NCBI GenBank assembly: GCA_964431735.1
Contig: CAYSLJ010000002.1
Location: forward strand, 44,592-108,591
Length of the DNA: 64,000 nucleotides
Direction of reading: 5' to 3'
Source: CALARM01 sp964431735
Lineage (GTDB): Bacteria > Vulcanimicrobiota > SpSt-956 > JAKJGF01
The first letter of the stretch is position 1; every line of letters begins with the position of its first letter. Below are positions 1 to 7,989 of this stretch, one piece after another. Position numbers and translations under genes: made by a program. The notes under the pieces were generated by a model. The model did no database searches, was not told where the DNA came from, and saw only the letters and a program-made list of their open reading frames with translations.

Positions 1-13
1 GGATTCGTATATT

Positions 14-268
14 ATGATAAGTAAAAACGTAAAAATACCAAAGGATCTCCATGCAAGACCTGCCACATTGCTCATACAGAAAGTACAGGAATTTCCCGGC
101 ACAAAAGTGTGGCTTGTAAATAACGGGAAAAAAATTCAGACAAACAGCTTAATAGGCATACTCTCTATGGGACTGAAAAAAGATGATGAAATAATCATGG
201 AAGTAGAAGGGGAAGAAGCAATAGCAGAAATTTTAAAAGATTTTATAGAAAAAGGAATGGAAACCTGA
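14..268 (+). CDS. ptsH: HPr-family phosphocarrier protein
   Basis: HPr accepts a phosphoryl group from Enzyme I and passes it to PTS permeases or regulatory targets in the cytoplasm. The 84-residue protein has the usual HPr length. The phosphorylatable histidine is His13 in the motif LHARPA, and the regulatory serine region NSLIG is present with Ser45 matching Ser46 of Gram-positive HPr, so HPr-kinase control is possible. It lies 50 bp upstream of the Enzyme I gene, which suggests co-transcription. No Enzyme II component is visible in the window, so the acceptor is unknown. Identification is firm; the physiological role is inference. Confidence 0.95.
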   Translation: MISKNVKIPKDLHARPATLLIQKVQEFPGTKVWLVNNGKKIQTNSLIGILSMGLKKDDEIIMEVEGEEAIAEILKDFIEKGMET

Positions 269-318
269 TAATAAGATAATTTATAATGACAGAAATAAAT
301 TTTCCAGAGAGGTAATGA

Positions 319-1992
319 ATGGTGGATAACATTGAAATAATTTCTCCCGCCATCGGAGCAGGGAGGATTTTTATTGTAAAAAAATCAAATAACATATGTC
401 AGAGGGATTTTTCATCTGTAGAAGAAGAAAAAAGCAGACTGGCACAGGCCGTTATTAAATGTAAGGAAGAACTGGAACAGCTAAAAGAAAAAACGTCACA
501 GAAACTTTCAGAAAAAGAAGCCCTCATATTTGAAGCCCATCTGTGTTTTTTACATGATCCCATGTTGATAGACGGCACTGTTGAAATAATAGAAAAAGAA
601 AAAATAAAAGCAGAAGAAGCCCTTCAGAATAAATTAAAAGAACTGGAGGTCATATTCGCTCAGATACAGGGCCAGCTCTTTCAAAACCGATGGGCAGACC
701 TTAAAGACGTAGCTGAAAGGATTCTCAGAATTTTAACAGGCAGAAAAAACACCGGACGAGAAGATGAAAAAATAATATTAATATCGCCTGAAATAACCCC
801 GTCGGAAATACTGGAACATGTTGAGAGCCTGGCAGGTATAATTACGGAGAAAGGCTCGATGAATTCCCACAGTTCCATACTGGCAAGAGCCCTTAAAATA
901 CCGGGAATGATAAAGACTGATGCCACAGCTTCTCTGAAAGAAGGAGAAGAAATAATCCTTGACTGTAACGAAGGTTTAATTATTTCTCATAAAGATGAGG
1001 AAAAATTCAGAGATTATAAAAATAAAATTACCGGTATCTCTGAAATATTATTAACAGAACCTTCCCCTGTAGATACATTTACGGAAGACGGAGAAAGAAT
1101 TATACTCTTTACGAATATCGTCCATTATAAAGAAGTGCAGTCTGTCATAAATTCACAGGCAGAAGGTGTGGGTATATACAGGACGGAATTCGCCTATATG
1201 AACCGTATGCCGTCAGAAAAAGATTTATATGAAGATTATAAAAAAATCCTGGAGAAATTATCACCCCTTCCTGTAACCTTTAGAACCCTTGATCTGGGAT
1301 CAGACAAATGGCCGTCCTATCTCCCGCCTCTAAAAGAAGGAAATCCTTCTCTCGGCCTGAGAGGAATAAGATATTCACTCTATAACGAAGAAATGTTCAC
1401 CGTTCAGATAAAAGCAATAGTAAAGGCTTCTGTTTACGGGAATCCGAGGATAATACTGCCTATGATATCATGCCGTGAAGATACAATAAAAGCAAAAGGT
1501 ATTATAAAAAAAATCTGCGGAGAATTAAATATAAAAATGCCTCCCATCGGGATTATGCTTGAGACCCCATCTTCAATACTTTCTATGGAAACAATGATAC
1601 CGGAAATAGATTTTATGAGTATAGGCACAAATGATCTGGTTCAATACACCATGGCTGCAGACCGTGAATCATCTGATGTAAAAGACTGGTATCAATCGAT
1701 ACACCCTGCCATGTTAAAACTTTATTCCATGGCAGCAGATACTGCGGAAAAACATGGACTCTATGTAAGTGTCTGCGGAGAAATAGGAGGAGACAGTGAC
1801 ATAATTCCTGTTTTAATCGGATGCGGCATAAGGCACTTCAGCATGGTACCGGGAAACATACGTAATATAAGAGAAAAGATAAAATCACTGAATTATAAAT
1901 CATTAAAAGAACTTGCAGGTAAAGCTATTAACTGTAAGAACAGTGATGAAGTAAGACATATGTTTTCAGACAATCAAAATCGTGATGCGTAA
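319..1992 (+). CDS. ptsI: PTS Enzyme I (phosphoenolpyruvate-protein phosphotransferase)
   Basis: Enzyme I takes phosphate from PEP and passes it to HPr. At 557 residues it is close to the usual 570. The phospho-histidine is His184 in the segment GSMNSHSSILAR. The C-terminal PEP-binding TIM barrel shows GIYRTEF, GLRGIRYS, SIGTNDLVQY and VCGEIGG, the last carrying the catalytic cysteine. The ATG at 319 is preceded by GAGAGG. The last three codons and the stop (Arg-Asp-Ala-stop) are encoded by a downstream heptanucleotide repeat, so the native C-terminus has probably been replaced. Assignment is firm. Confidence 0.96.
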   Translation: MVDNIEIISPAIGAGRIFIVKKSNNICQRDFSSVEEEKSRLAQAVIKCKEELEQLKEKTSQKLSEKEALIFEAHLCFLHDPMLIDGTVEIIEKEKIKAEEALQNKLKELEVIFAQIQGQLFQNRWADLKDVAERILRILTGRKNTGREDEKIILISPEITPSEILEHVESLAGIITEKGSMNSHSSILARALKIPGMIKTDATASLKEGEEIILDCNEGLIISHKDEEKFRDYKNKITGISEILLTEPSPVDTFTEDGERIILFTNIVHYKEVQSVINSQAEGVGIYRTEFAYMNRMPSEKDLYEDYKKILEKLSPLPVTFRTLDLGSDKWPSYLPPLKEGNPSLGLRGIRYSLYNEEMFTVQIKAIVKASVYGNPRIILPMISCREDTIKAKGIIKKICGELNIKMPPIGIMLETPSSILSMETMIPEIDFMSIGTNDLVQYTMAADRESSDVKDWYQSIHPAMLKLYSMAADTAEKHGLYVSVCGEIGGDSDIIPVLIGCGIRHFSMVPGNIRNIREKIKSLNYKSLKELAGKAINCKNSDEVRHMFSDNQNRDA

Positions 1993-2059
1993 TGCGTAAT
2001 GTGTAATGCGTAACAGGTTATTATCCCTTCGCATCACGCATCACGCATCACGCATTACG
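1981..2059 (+). repeat. GTRAYGC heptad hairpin after ptsI
   Basis: The left arm (1981-2013) has GTGATGC/GTAATGC units. The right arm (about 2030-2059) is their reverse complement. The loop contains GGTTATTATCCCTT. The ptsI stop codon lies in the left arm. A second hairpin at 60103-60174 has nearly the same loop. Confidence 0.9.
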
Positions 2060-2309
2060 AAATTATAAATTATCTATTTTCTTTTTCATCCTCTGGAGCA
2101 ATTTTAGTACGTTCTGATAATGGTTAAACTGAAAATATATAAACCTCCCTGAACTTCATAATTTCTACTATAACGTTCTAAGATTATTCTGAAAATTCCT
2201 GCAGCTTTATTCGGCCTTAACGAAAAATACGGGTAGCTTCGTTAAAGGATTCCACCTGAATAAATAGAATAAAAACAGATCAAATTACCATTGAAAGGGG
2301 AATTGCCCT
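2060..2309. other. Intergenic leader upstream of amidohydrolase A
   Basis: No gene is seen here. The only structure noted is a short hairpin formed by CCTTAACGA (2215-2223) and TCGTTAAAGG (2239-2248), about 60 bp upstream of the next start. It could be a leader structure or weak terminator; no promoter boxes are convincing. Confidence 0.4.
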
Positions 2310-3068
2310 GTGATTATAGATGCCCATGCCCACATACAGGAACTCAAAGGTTCAAGCTGGGATTCGCCTCCTGAAAGACTCTTAACATTAATGGATAGAG
2401 CATGTATTGATAAAGCCATTGTCATGACCTATTCCGATATGCCCGGAAGTGATACGGAACTTCTCCGTTATGTATCGGAAGCTACAGAAAAATCTTCGGG
2501 AAGACTTATAGGTTTTGCAAGGTTAAATCCTGCCTATGGTATAGTAGCAGAAGAATTACTGGTTCTTGCCATAACAAAACTCAGAATGAAAGGTCTGAAA
2601 CTCCATCCTGTAGGTTATGGCATTCATCCGGGAAATGAACTGACTGTAAGACTCATAAAAAAAGCTGCGAAATTTGATGCACCCACACTGTTCCACTGCG
2701 GTGATGAAGAATATACACTCCCTCTTCAGATTGCAGAGGCGGCAAAACAATGTCCTGAAGCTACAATTATTCTGGGTCATATGGGAGGATATTTCCATGT
2801 CCACGATGCCATAAGGGCAGCAGAAAAATATCCCAATATAATACTTGAAACGTCTGCCATGCCCTATCCATATCTTATTAAAGAAACGGTTAAAAAAATA
2901 GGCGCAGAAAGGGTATTATTTGCAAGCGACGGCCCCGGATGCGATCCTCTTCTTGAGAAGAAAAAAGTTGAACTGGCCGGACTCTCTAAAAAAGAACTTA
3001 AACTGCTTTTTTCAGAAAATATTATCACGATTCTGGATAAGGTAAAAACTACTGAAAGAAGGAAGTAA
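2310..3068 (+). CDS. Metal-dependent amidohydrolase-family (TIM-barrel) hydrolase A
   Basis: This 252-residue protein belongs to the amidohydrolase_2 group (ACMS decarboxylase-like hydrolases and decarboxylases). Visible metal-site elements are the N-terminal DAHAH (His6, His8), a histidine in FHCGDEE, GHMGG after a later strand, and the C-terminal aspartate in FASDGP. The start is GTG at 2310, chosen because GAAAGGGG lies 9 bp upstream. It is 2 bp from a paralogue, so the two are surely co-transcribed and may act as a pair. The substrate is unknown. Confidence 0.85.
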   Translation: MIIDAHAHIQELKGSSWDSPPERLLTLMDRACIDKAIVMTYSDMPGSDTELLRYVSEATEKSSGRLIGFARLNPAYGIVAEELLVLAITKLRMKGLKLHPVGYGIHPGNELTVRLIKKAAKFDAPTLFHCGDEEYTLPLQIAEAAKQCPEATIILGHMGGYFHVHDAIRAAEKYPNIILETSAMPYPYLIKETVKKIGAERVLFASDGPGCDPLLEKKKVELAGLSKKELKLLFSENIITILDKVKTTERRK

Positions 3069-3070
3069 AT

Positions 3071-3817
3071 ATGATAATAGACAGCCATGTACATCCGGGG
3101 AAATCCATATTCGGGCATAATCTGACAGTAAAAAAGCTGATAGAATCAATGGATGAATGCAATATAGACAGAGCCGTGCTGTGTCCTGTAAAACCATATA
3201 AATATCAATTAAAACCGGAAAATGATTTTATTTCAAGAGAAGTGAAAAAAAATCCCGGAAGGTTTACGGGGTTCTGCAGAATAGACCCGTGGCTCGGTGA
3301 AAAAGCCTTGAAAGAGATAGACAGATGTATTAATGAACTCGAATTAAAGGGAATATTCCTCCATCCATGGGAAGAATGTTTTCCCGTAAACTCAATAATT
3401 GTTTATCCTGTTATGGAAAGAGCCAGAAAATATAAAATTCCCGTTATGGTATCGGGAGGACATGTAAGGGTATCGGAACCTCTTCAGATAGGTGATATAG
3501 CAGGAGAATTTCCTGACGTAAATATTATAGCCACAAGCGGCGGACAGATTAACATCTGCGGCATGGCTCTTTATGATGCTGAAAATATGCTTACAGAACA
3601 TAAAAATGTTTTTGTAGAAACGTCCGGCATATACAGACAGGATTTTATAGAAAATATGATAAAAAAACTGGGTTCAAAAAGGGTCATTTACGGAAGCAAT
3701 GCCCCTCAGATGGACATGAAATATGAAATACTGAGAGCTACAACAGCCAGGGTTTCGGAAAAAGAAAAAGAAGATATCCTGGGAAATACTATAGCCGGAT
3801 TAATCGGCATTAAATAA
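3071..3817 (+). CDS. Amidohydrolase-family protein B, paralogue with altered metal site
   Basis: A 248-residue paralogue of the preceding gene with the same N-terminal signature (DSHVH, His6 and His8) and overall layout. Two metal-site positions differ from copy A: GHMGG is TSGGQ here, losing the histidine, and FASDGP is YGSNAP here, with Asp changed to Asn. It may have a different metal centre, no catalysis, or a partner role in a heteromer with copy A. Family assignment is good; function is open. Confidence 0.8.
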   Translation: MIIDSHVHPGKSIFGHNLTVKKLIESMDECNIDRAVLCPVKPYKYQLKPENDFISREVKKNPGRFTGFCRIDPWLGEKALKEIDRCINELELKGIFLHPWEECFPVNSIIVYPVMERARKYKIPVMVSGGHVRVSEPLQIGDIAGEFPDVNIIATSGGQINICGMALYDAENMLTEHKNVFVETSGIYRQDFIENMIKKLGSKRVIYGSNAPQMDMKYEILRATTARVSEKEKEDILGNTIAGLIGIK

Positions 3818-3822
3818 AAAAT

Positions 3823-3852
3823 CGTAATGCGTAATGCGTTATGCGTTATGCG
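3823..3852 (+). repeat. GTRAYGC heptad tract
   Basis: About four units (GTAATGC, GTTATGC) start 6 bp after the stop of amidohydrolase B, stop-rich strand in the sense direction. Confidence 0.85.
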
Positions 3853-3869
3853 GGAAGGAAGGATAAAAC

Positions 3870-4358
3870 ATGAAAAATGTAAAAGTTGTTTTTTTCGGAA
3901 GAGGAGAAGCGGGAAAAAGTTCTCTTATTTCAAAGATAATACCTGATGCTTTGAATATAGAACATAAAGGTATGACTGTGGCAATGGATTTCGGCCATAC
4001 AGTCTATAAAGATATCAACTTCAATCTCTTCGGCACCCCCGGCCAGGACAGATGGGAGAAAATAAGAGATGTCGTAGCATATGGTGTTCAGATAGGTGTT
4101 CTTGTAATGGATGGTTCGAGCGAACCGGGAGAAGAAGATAAAAAAATCATGGAAGAAATAAAAAAATACAATGTTCCCTATGTAATATTTGTAAACAAAA
4201 GGGATATTGCAGTGGATAATATTGATGATACCATGGAGATTTCAAAAAAATTCTTCCCTGCAGATCTCAGAGCGCCTCTCATATTCGGTTCTGCAGAAGA
4301 CGGAAGAAATGTTGACAGACTGCTGGATATACTCGTAAGTATGGCAAATAATGTTTAA
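3870..4358 (+). CDS. Small Ras-like GTPase (COG2229-type)
   Basis: This 162-residue single-domain GTPase probably acts as a cytoplasmic switch. The P-loop is GRGEAGKSS (residues 10-18), the G3 motif is GTPGQDRW, the G4 motif is NKRD and the G5 region is GSAEDG. The layout resembles the bacterial COG2229/MglA-like small GTPases, which often work with roadblock/MglB activators or two-component proteins. No such partner is in the window. It follows the two amidohydrolases on the same strand and could belong to their operon. The ATG has GGAAGGA upstream. Confidence 0.85.
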   Translation: MKNVKVVFFGRGEAGKSSLISKIIPDALNIEHKGMTVAMDFGHTVYKDINFNLFGTPGQDRWEKIRDVVAYGVQIGVLVMDGSSEPGEEDKKIMEEIKKYNVPYVIFVNKRDIAVDNIDDTMEISKKFFPADLRAPLIFGSAEDGRNVDRLLDILVSMANNV

Positions 4359-4379
4359 ACGGTAATATTTTACATAAAA

Positions 4380-4448
4380 GTAAAAAGTGAGTAGTAAAAA
4401 GTTAAAAGAAGTAAAATTCCATTTCTTTTAACTTTTCACTTTTCACTT
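4380..4448 (+). repeat. GTGARTA-family heptad hairpin
   Basis: The left arm AAAAAGTGAGTAGTAAAAAG and the right arm AACTTTTCACTTTTCACTT form an imperfect inverted repeat between the GTPase and Uma2 genes. Confidence 0.8.
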
Positions 4449-4482
4449 AAATATTTTTACCATTTTTCGAGCCTTACATTTA

Positions 4483-4491
4483 TGGTATAAT
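4483..4491 (+). promoter_or_regulatory. Extended -10 promoter for the Uma2 gene
   Basis: TGGTATAAT is a full -10 box with a TGn extension, about 20 bp upstream of the start. No good -35 is visible. A nearly identical arrangement precedes the AAA-ATPase gene at 7990. Confidence 0.5.
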
Positions 4492-4510
4492 AATAAGGGA
4501 GGTGGTAAAG

Positions 4511-5170
4511 ATGGATGGCATTTTAGAAAAACTTGTTCAATCTCCCGAGCTTTATACTTACTTTAAAAAGATAGAAGAATTTATTAAAGAAGAAAATAAA
4601 AAAAGAGAAGAATTTTATACCATAATTAAAGAAAAAGATAAAGCAGAATTTATCAATGGTGAAATAATCATCCATTCTCCGGTAAAGCTCAATCACAATC
4701 AGGTTCTGGGCTTTTTATTCACACTCATGAATAGCTATGTAAATCTGAATAATCTTGGTTATGTAGGAATAGAGAAGATATTAATTTCTCTCACAAGAAA
4801 TGATTATGAACCTGATATATGTTTTTTCAATAAAGAGAAATCAGATATGTTTACTTCAACTCAGATGAAATTTCCTTCTCCTGATTTAATTGTAGAAATT
4901 CTTTCAGAATCAACGGAAAAATTTGACAGAGGCATAAAATTTAAAGATTACGCTCTTCATTCAGTAGGAGAATACTGGCTTATTGATCCGCAGGAAGAAT
5001 TCGTGGAACAATATATTCTGACAGATAAAACATATAAACTGAACATTAAAAGTTCTACGGAAACTATAAAAAGTTCTGTTATCACAGGTTTTGAAATACC
5101 GGTGAAGAGTATGTTTGATAAAAAGGAAAATATAAGTGTATTAAATATTTTTTTCACCCCATCCCGGTAA
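4511..5170 (+). CDS. Uma2-family (DUF820) PD-(D/E)XK nuclease-like protein
   Basis: Uma2 proteins are small restriction-endonuclease-fold proteins of unknown role, common in repeat-rich genomes such as cyanobacteria. The core shows EFINGEIIIHSP, EPDICFF and PDLIVEILSEST followed by DRGIKFKDYALHSVGEYWLIDP, the usual order with candidate catalytic acidic residues. ATG 4511 is chosen over GTG 4502 because the Shine-Dalgarno AAGGGAGGTGG (4495-4505) would overlap the GTG. It has its own extended -10 promoter and looks like a stand-alone accessory gene. Confidence 0.85.
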   Translation: MDGILEKLVQSPELYTYFKKIEEFIKEENKKREEFYTIIKEKDKAEFINGEIIIHSPVKLNHNQVLGFLFTLMNSYVNLNNLGYVGIEKILISLTRNDYEPDICFFNKEKSDMFTSTQMKFPSPDLIVEILSESTEKFDRGIKFKDYALHSVGEYWLIDPQEEFVEQYILTDKTYKLNIKSSTETIKSSVITGFEIPVKSMFDKKENISVLNIFFTPSR

Positions 5171-5204
5171 TCATGATTTTTCTTATCTGTATGTAACAGA
5201 CATT

Positions 5205-7511
5205 TCACCTTTCACTCTTCTCATATAAATCTATATAATTTAACTTCTCTGAAATCTCATGTTCAGGATATCCCAGTTCTAAGGCTTTATTAAATAAAAT
5301 TCTGGCTTCTTTAAATCTGCCGGCTTTTATCATAGTTACAGCCAGATTATACTGAAGTTCAGGTACAGACGGATTTAACTCTACAGATCTGTTCAGAGCA
5401 GTTATAACACCTTCTATATTACCCTTCTTATCATAAATTACTGCAAGATTTGAATAAACTGCAGGATTATCAGGATTTAATTCAAGAGATTTTTTAAAAT
5501 ATTCTTCTCCTTTATCCAGGTCGCCTTTTTCAAGATATACAAGAGCCATATTGAAATAAGCTTCAAAATCATCAGGAGAAAAGGTGATGGCTTTTCTGTA
5601 AAACTCTTCTGCAAGGTCTAAATTTCCCTCTTTTCTATAAAGAAGAGCCATATTGCAATAAAGCTCAGGGAAATCTTCTTTAAACTCCAGGGCTTTATTA
5701 TAATATTCCATAGCTTTTTTATAATCTTCACGGAGATAATAAAGGAAGCCCAGACTGTTATAAACGCGAGGAAATTTATGAAGTTCCAGTGATTTCGTAA
5801 AAGCTTTTTCTGCATCTCCGTAAAGATTTTCTTTTTCTAATTCCATGCCTGTCATGTAATAAGCGGTGGAATAAAACTTCAGTAATTCTCTGCTGAAATA
5901 TTCATTGTACCGGGAAGGTTCAAGACTATTTCTGAATTTATACCCATCTTCCAGCAATGTTAAAATTTTCTCAGGTTTACGAATGTCGTCAGAGGAGAAT
6001 CTGTAAACAAGACCGCAGCAGGTCATATAACCGGAAAATTCTTCCGGCGGTATATCAAAATATAAAGGATATTTCAGGGCAATCATTTTTATAATGTCAT
6101 CTCTGCCGGATGAACCGGCAAAAATACCAGGATAGAAATCTTTCATCTGACGTTTATACCACTCAGAATTTAAAAGACCATAGTGAAAAACTTTCACGTC
6201 TTCTCTAACATGTTCCACATGCTGAAAATACATGACTGCCATGCCGCACAGATCGCTCTTACAGATGAGAGCAGAATTCTCAGGAAGACTGTTGAGAAGA
6301 TTCTTACTGTAGTCATAATATAAATAATTATTGCTGTTACTTACCCTTCCATAGTTATAAATAAGAGGAATTAAGATAAGTAATAAAAGTAAATAGGACA
6401 GAGAAGGTTTTTTAATTTTTTCAGTAATAAAGTGCATGGAAAAACCTGTAAAAAATGTAATGGCAAGAAAAGAAGGCAAATAAAATCTCTCTATGAGCCA
6501 TTTCCAGCCTTCTTCCTGGGGAGGAGAAGCTACAAACAGGAAAAATGGGCCGGACAGGATAAATATTAACAGAAAAAATAAAAAAATCTTTCTGTCTTTT
6601 CTGAAAGATTGAAAGATTCCCAATAAAAACAGGGGGATAAATAAAAATGTCCACTGACAGGCGAGAGATGTAAAATACACCGAAATAGTATGAAGAAATC
6701 CGGCGAAATAACCGGAATTCCCTGATGCACTCAGGCTCACGGAACCATAGCCCCTTCTTGATATTATCCCTATAATTCCGTATAAATCAGTGCCTCCCCA
6801 GTTCAGAGGAGATGAACCGGCTCTGAGCGGTATATAGAGATACGGAACAAGTCCAATCAGAAAGAATATACAAAAAAATAAAATGTTTCTATAAGACAAA
6901 GACTTTTTTTGAGTAAAGAGTAAATAAAAAAATGAAGGGAACAATAAAATTATCGTATGATGGTGGCAGAAACTCAGACCGCAGAGAAAGGAGAATATAT
7001 AAAGAAGCTTATCTCCGCTCTCTCCCCTGCCGGTTCTTTCCCGTCTGAGTAACAGAACATATATCATAGAAATGGCAAGGAATAGATTCAGTGTAAAAAC
7101 CTCTGTACAGGCAGAAAGTTTCCAGAATGTGTAAGAAAAAGAATAAATTAAAGCCGTAATAATGGCAGGCACGTTATGTTTAAATAAGAGAAAAGCGCTT
7201 AAAAAAATAAGAATAGCAGAAAGGGAAGAAAAAAAAGCAGACATAAAATTTAATCTGAAGGGAATATTCCCGATGGGAAGAGATGCAAAAATATGTCCTG
7301 CCATACTGTAAAGAGGATAACCGGGAGGGTGGTTTATACCGAGGAGATATGAGTTGGTTACAAGTTCTGCTCCGTCTCCGAGAGGTGAAAGGGACGGGAA
7401 AGCAGTCAGTAAGTAAATAATAAGAGTAAAAAGAAAGATAAATATGGAAAGCAATATAAGAGATTTTCTGTCACTGTATTTCTCTGAGGCAAGAACTTTA
7501 TTTTTTCTCAT
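5205..7511 (-). CDS. DUF2723 membrane protein with C-terminal TPR repeats
   Basis: A large polytopic membrane protein with a GT-C-like DUF2723 domain (TMEM260-like): early residues include GDGAEL and GINHPPGYPLY followed by many hydrophobic segments. The C-terminal third has about five TPR units (for example VYNSLGFLYY, LYCNMALLYR, AYFNMALVYL, VYSNLAVIYD). It is probably a membrane glycosyltransferase that docks partners through the TPRs; the substrate is unknown. The frame stays open to 7607, but the extra N-terminus is translated heptad repeat, so ATG 7511 is preferred. No clear Shine-Dalgarno is seen. The end (KSER-stop) also lies in GTGAAAG-type repeat units. Confidence 0.8.
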   Translation of the reverse strand: MRKNKVLASEKYSDRKSLILLSIFIFLFTLIIYLLTAFPSLSPLGDGAELVTNSYLLGINHPPGYPLYSMAGHIFASLPIGNIPFRLNFMSAFFSSLSAILIFLSAFLLFKHNVPAIITALIYSFSYTFWKLSACTEVFTLNLFLAISMIYVLLLRRERTGRGESGDKLLYIFSFLCGLSFCHHHTIILLFPSFFYLLFTQKKSLSYRNILFFCIFFLIGLVPYLYIPLRAGSSPLNWGGTDLYGIIGIISRRGYGSVSLSASGNSGYFAGFLHTISVYFTSLACQWTFLFIPLFLLGIFQSFRKDRKIFLFFLLIFILSGPFFLFVASPPQEEGWKWLIERFYLPSFLAITFFTGFSMHFITEKIKKPSLSYLLLLLILIPLIYNYGRVSNSNNYLYYDYSKNLLNSLPENSALICKSDLCGMAVMYFQHVEHVREDVKVFHYGLLNSEWYKRQMKDFYPGIFAGSSGRDDIIKMIALKYPLYFDIPPEEFSGYMTCCGLVYRFSSDDIRKPEKILTLLEDGYKFRNSLEPSRYNEYFSRELLKFYSTAYYMTGMELEKENLYGDAEKAFTKSLELHKFPRVYNSLGFLYYLREDYKKAMEYYNKALEFKEDFPELYCNMALLYRKEGNLDLAEEFYRKAITFSPDDFEAYFNMALVYLEKGDLDKGEEYFKKSLELNPDNPAVYSNLAVIYDKKGNIEGVITALNRSVELNPSVPELQYNLAVTMIKAGRFKEARILFNKALELGYPEHEISEKLNYIDLYEKSER

Positions 7512-7547
7512 CAATATAATATACACAAAAAGGAAAATTATGTAAAG

Positions 7548-7618
7548 ATTTATATGAGAATCGTAACGCGTAACGCGTAACGCGTGACGGGAGGAACAGC
7601 TTCTCATTCTTCGTTGTG
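7548..7618. repeat. Heptad-containing mobile-like element, copy 1
   Basis: The block begins ATTTATATGAGAATCG, contains GTAACGC units and ends CAGCTTCTCATTCTTC-G-TTGTG. TGAGAA and TTCTCA form short inverted ends. A second copy with the same borders lies at 36439-36508 inside the alaX-like gene. Confidence 0.8.
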
Positions 7619-7806
7619 ATCGAACCTGCCATGACCGTTAGTGGAGTAAACCGTTGAAATATTTCATTTAGCTGGTCTTCACTGTACATTCTGTGATGAC
7701 CTTTTGTCTTATAAGCAGGGATTAATATGCCTTTTTTTTCCCAGTCTCTTAAAGTCTGAACACTTTTACCTATCTTTTTCGCAAATTCTCCAACTGAGTA
7801 CATCAT
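7619..7806 (-). pseudogene. MerR-like HTH fragment, probable IS607-type TnpA remnant
   Basis: The first ~50 residues (MYSVGEFAKKIG, TLRDWEKKGIL, KGHHRMYSEDQL) match the N-terminal HTH typical of IS607-family serine resolvases and MerR-like proteins. The homology ends right after the HTH, and the remaining frame runs into the repeat element at 7548-7618. No resolvase catalytic domain and no TnpB are nearby. It is most simply a truncated transposase; a tiny standalone regulator is the alternative. Confidence 0.55.
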
Positions 7807-7962
7807 AAGATAATTTTACTACAGAATCAACTGAATTTCAAGTGTTATTTGTAGATTTTTGTAGTTTATCCATACCAGTTCTTTGACCTTTTTTGTGGGC
7901 TTTTTTCCCGTAAAGAGGGATTAAAAAAATTAACCATTCACCCTGTTTTCTTATGTTTTTTT

Positions 7963-7971
7963 TGATATAAT
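7963..7971 (+). promoter_or_regulatory. Extended -10 promoter for the AAA-ATPase gene
   Basis: TGATATAAT (TGn plus TATAAT) lies 19 bp before the start codon and just ahead of the Shine-Dalgarno AGAGAGGTG. No convincing -35. The rest of 7807-7989 is AT-rich with no gene seen. Confidence 0.45.
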
Positions 7972-7989
7972 AAAGAGAGGTGAAATTTT

